From NCBI RefSeq assembly GCF_964340395.1, contig NC_135550.1, forward strand, positions 3,075,001-3,139,000: a stretch of DNA of 64,000 nt, written 5' to 3'. The stretch comes from Glandiceps talaboti. Its lineage: Eukaryota > Hemichordata > Enteropneusta > Spengelidae. Positions 62,756 through 64,000 of the stretch are shown piece after piece (position 1 is the first letter of the stretch; each line of letters opens with the position of its first letter). A program made the position numbers and the translations under genes. The notes beneath the pieces were generated by a model. That model did not search any database and was not told the origin of the DNA. It was given only the letters and a program-made list of their open reading frames with translations.

Positions 62756-63872
62756 CCCGGCTAATAATTCGATGGTGTCATATTCTTCCCAGGAAGAACT
62801 TCATACACCCATTGTTTATGTTTTGATTTTCGACAAGACATCCTGACGCCAACGTGACTTCCAATCGAAGCTGACACGTGTCAAAAAACTGGATACACGC
62901 CTGTGTCAACATTCAATGTCAGACATGTATATCGCTATGTTGCACTACGAAAATAGCAATTACATCCCAATGGACAGTGTATTTCATACCACTGTGTATT
63001 TGCTTGATATTATTATGCAGGACATTCATACTACAAACTACTCAATACAATCACATCCTTCATGTGTATGCAACTAGTGATATGAAATTTAATCGCCACT
63101 GATAAAACAAAACATGGCTACTGACATCAAAAATAAAATTCAGCGAAATTGTGTATCTGTGTCTATCAAACATGACTAGCGTAAAGAAACAGCGTATTGA
63201 TTATGTGCAAATGAAATACACGATTCAAACTTTTGAAATGGCGTGTATTACAAAGCAATAGTAGTACCTTCTACCTCTTGCAAGTTGTAGTAAAATACAC
63301 CATTGCAATCTACAATGCAATACCGGCCACAATCATTTTGACTTTTTTGTCCATTCCTTCTTCATTACTCTCCTCGGCCCAACTATTCCAAACTTTGCAT
63401 GATGAGCTAGTATTTTTTCCTGTGTATTTCTGTGTATTTTTCAGTACAATTGCCGTCAGTTTCTGAACTATTATATGTCCTCAGCTGTCATAACAGCAAA
63501 CCGTCGCTTTCTCCCTGCCATTATACCGTCCACCTTGCAAGTACAAGTTGTAGTACGTGTATTTTATTCACCTTATAAATACATTCTGAGGTAATGTTTA
63601 TTATTACGAAAATAGTGTTCAACTTGTGAACGGAAGTCTTATCTGTTCAGTCAGAGTTAGGGATCATGTTTTTGTTATGATTGTCTGCGTCTAATCACTC
63701 TTCCCAGGATGCCATTAATTGGATCTCATACACAGAAAATACACTCCCGCCACCGACATTTGATAAATTTGCTACTCTGCTGATAAACCGATCTTCACGC
63801 TTTTCCCTGATTGGTCAATGGCCCTCATTTGTAACTGTCAATCGAAATTTAACGCCCACGCCGGAGTACAAG
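62749..63872. mobile_element. Possible element with short terminal inverted repeats
   Basis: CTTGTACCCCGGC (62,749-62,761) is nearly the reverse complement of GCCGGAGTACAAG (63,860-63,872; one mismatch), and both abut or approach GTAT microsatellites. The interior (about 1.1 kb) has no recognisable transposase. The match is only 13 bp, so this is tentative. Confidence 0.3.
63708..63871 (+). CDS. Possible internal coding exon at the right end
   Basis: 'ctaatcactcttcccag' gives a good acceptor at 63,707. The frame GAT GCC ATT is open for 54 codons (DAINWISYTENTLPPPTFDK, then FATLLINRSSRFSLIGQWP) to AA|GTATGT at 63,872. That donor coincides with the start of a GTAT microsatellite and with the putative terminal repeat of 62,749-63,872, so it may be fortuitous. 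The protein is not recognised. Confidence 0.25.
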
Positions 63873-63876
63873 TATG

Positions 63877-63907
<31 letters not shown>
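63872..63907. repeat. (GTAT)n microsatellite
   Basis: About eight GTAT tetramers ending in GTAAGG. Confidence 0.95.
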
Positions 63908-64000
63908 GGTTTCTGGTGATGAAAAAGTATTGAGGTTAAAGGAAGAAGAAATCATTTTCCGTCTTGGAACGCTGGAACCCCTTGGAATTAATAGATTATT
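63908..64000. other. Window end, no feature seen
   Basis: Purine-rich stretch without a recognisable gene; the reading is cut by the window edge. Confidence 0.5.

Noticed and set aside
62473-62846. Several open frames over the GTAT/GT tract
   Set aside because: Low-complexity translation on both strands.

Overview
This is nuclear DNA of a multicellular animal. It is AT-rich and intron-bearing, full of microsatellites (GT, GATT, CTGT, GTAT, ATG, AAC), and it holds remnants of a LINE, a TIR DNA transposon and foldback elements. Gene density is very low and nothing looks bacterial or viral. A marine invertebrate is a reasonable guess from the style of repeats and the SAP-like transposon protein, but the species cannot be fixed from sequence alone.

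Positions 1-203 are an AGTC-rich minisatellite. About 204-49,318 is one enormous tandem array of a roughly 410-420 bp unit. I count 117 copies of its core, plus two truncated units and a diverged partial unit at the left edge. Every full unit carries what looks like a complete small exon: a polypyrimidine tract ending in TTTCAG, a core of about 80 nt ending in a GAA-rich purine stretch, and then GTAAGTG. About 340 bp of intron-like DNA separates consecutive cores. The array is a mosaic of nested higher-order repeats with local periods of about 830, 2,091, 3,345, 7,516 (spaced duplication), 4,751 and 1,671 bp.

At the right edge (49,332-50,347) are older, diverged relatives of the same exon-intron unit. 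One can be joined in frame to what looks like a terminal coding exon ending in a stop. The array therefore probably arose by runaway amplification of one internal exon plus its intron near the 3' end of a host gene. The 80-nt core is open in one frame only and leaves that frame shifted, so at most one copy can be included before a stop is met. This fits mutually exclusive exons, poison exons, or simply an exon-derived satellite.

Positions 50,348-64,000 are ordinary repeat-rich intergenic and intronic DNA. They contain a possible minus-strand first coding exon (50,630-50,773), two phase-compatible exons forming the 3' end of an unrecognised plus-strand gene (56,424-57,098), a 197-bp foldback element (55,752-55,948), and a LINE reverse-transcriptase C-terminal fragment interrupted by a small hairpin insertion and then duplicated (58,590-59,300). 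A 2,547-bp DNA transposon (59,543-62,089) has matching TIRs and TTA target duplications and carries a frame-broken SAP-like gene. Last come a GTAT/GT microsatellite with a strong hairpin and a doubtful coding exon near the right end.
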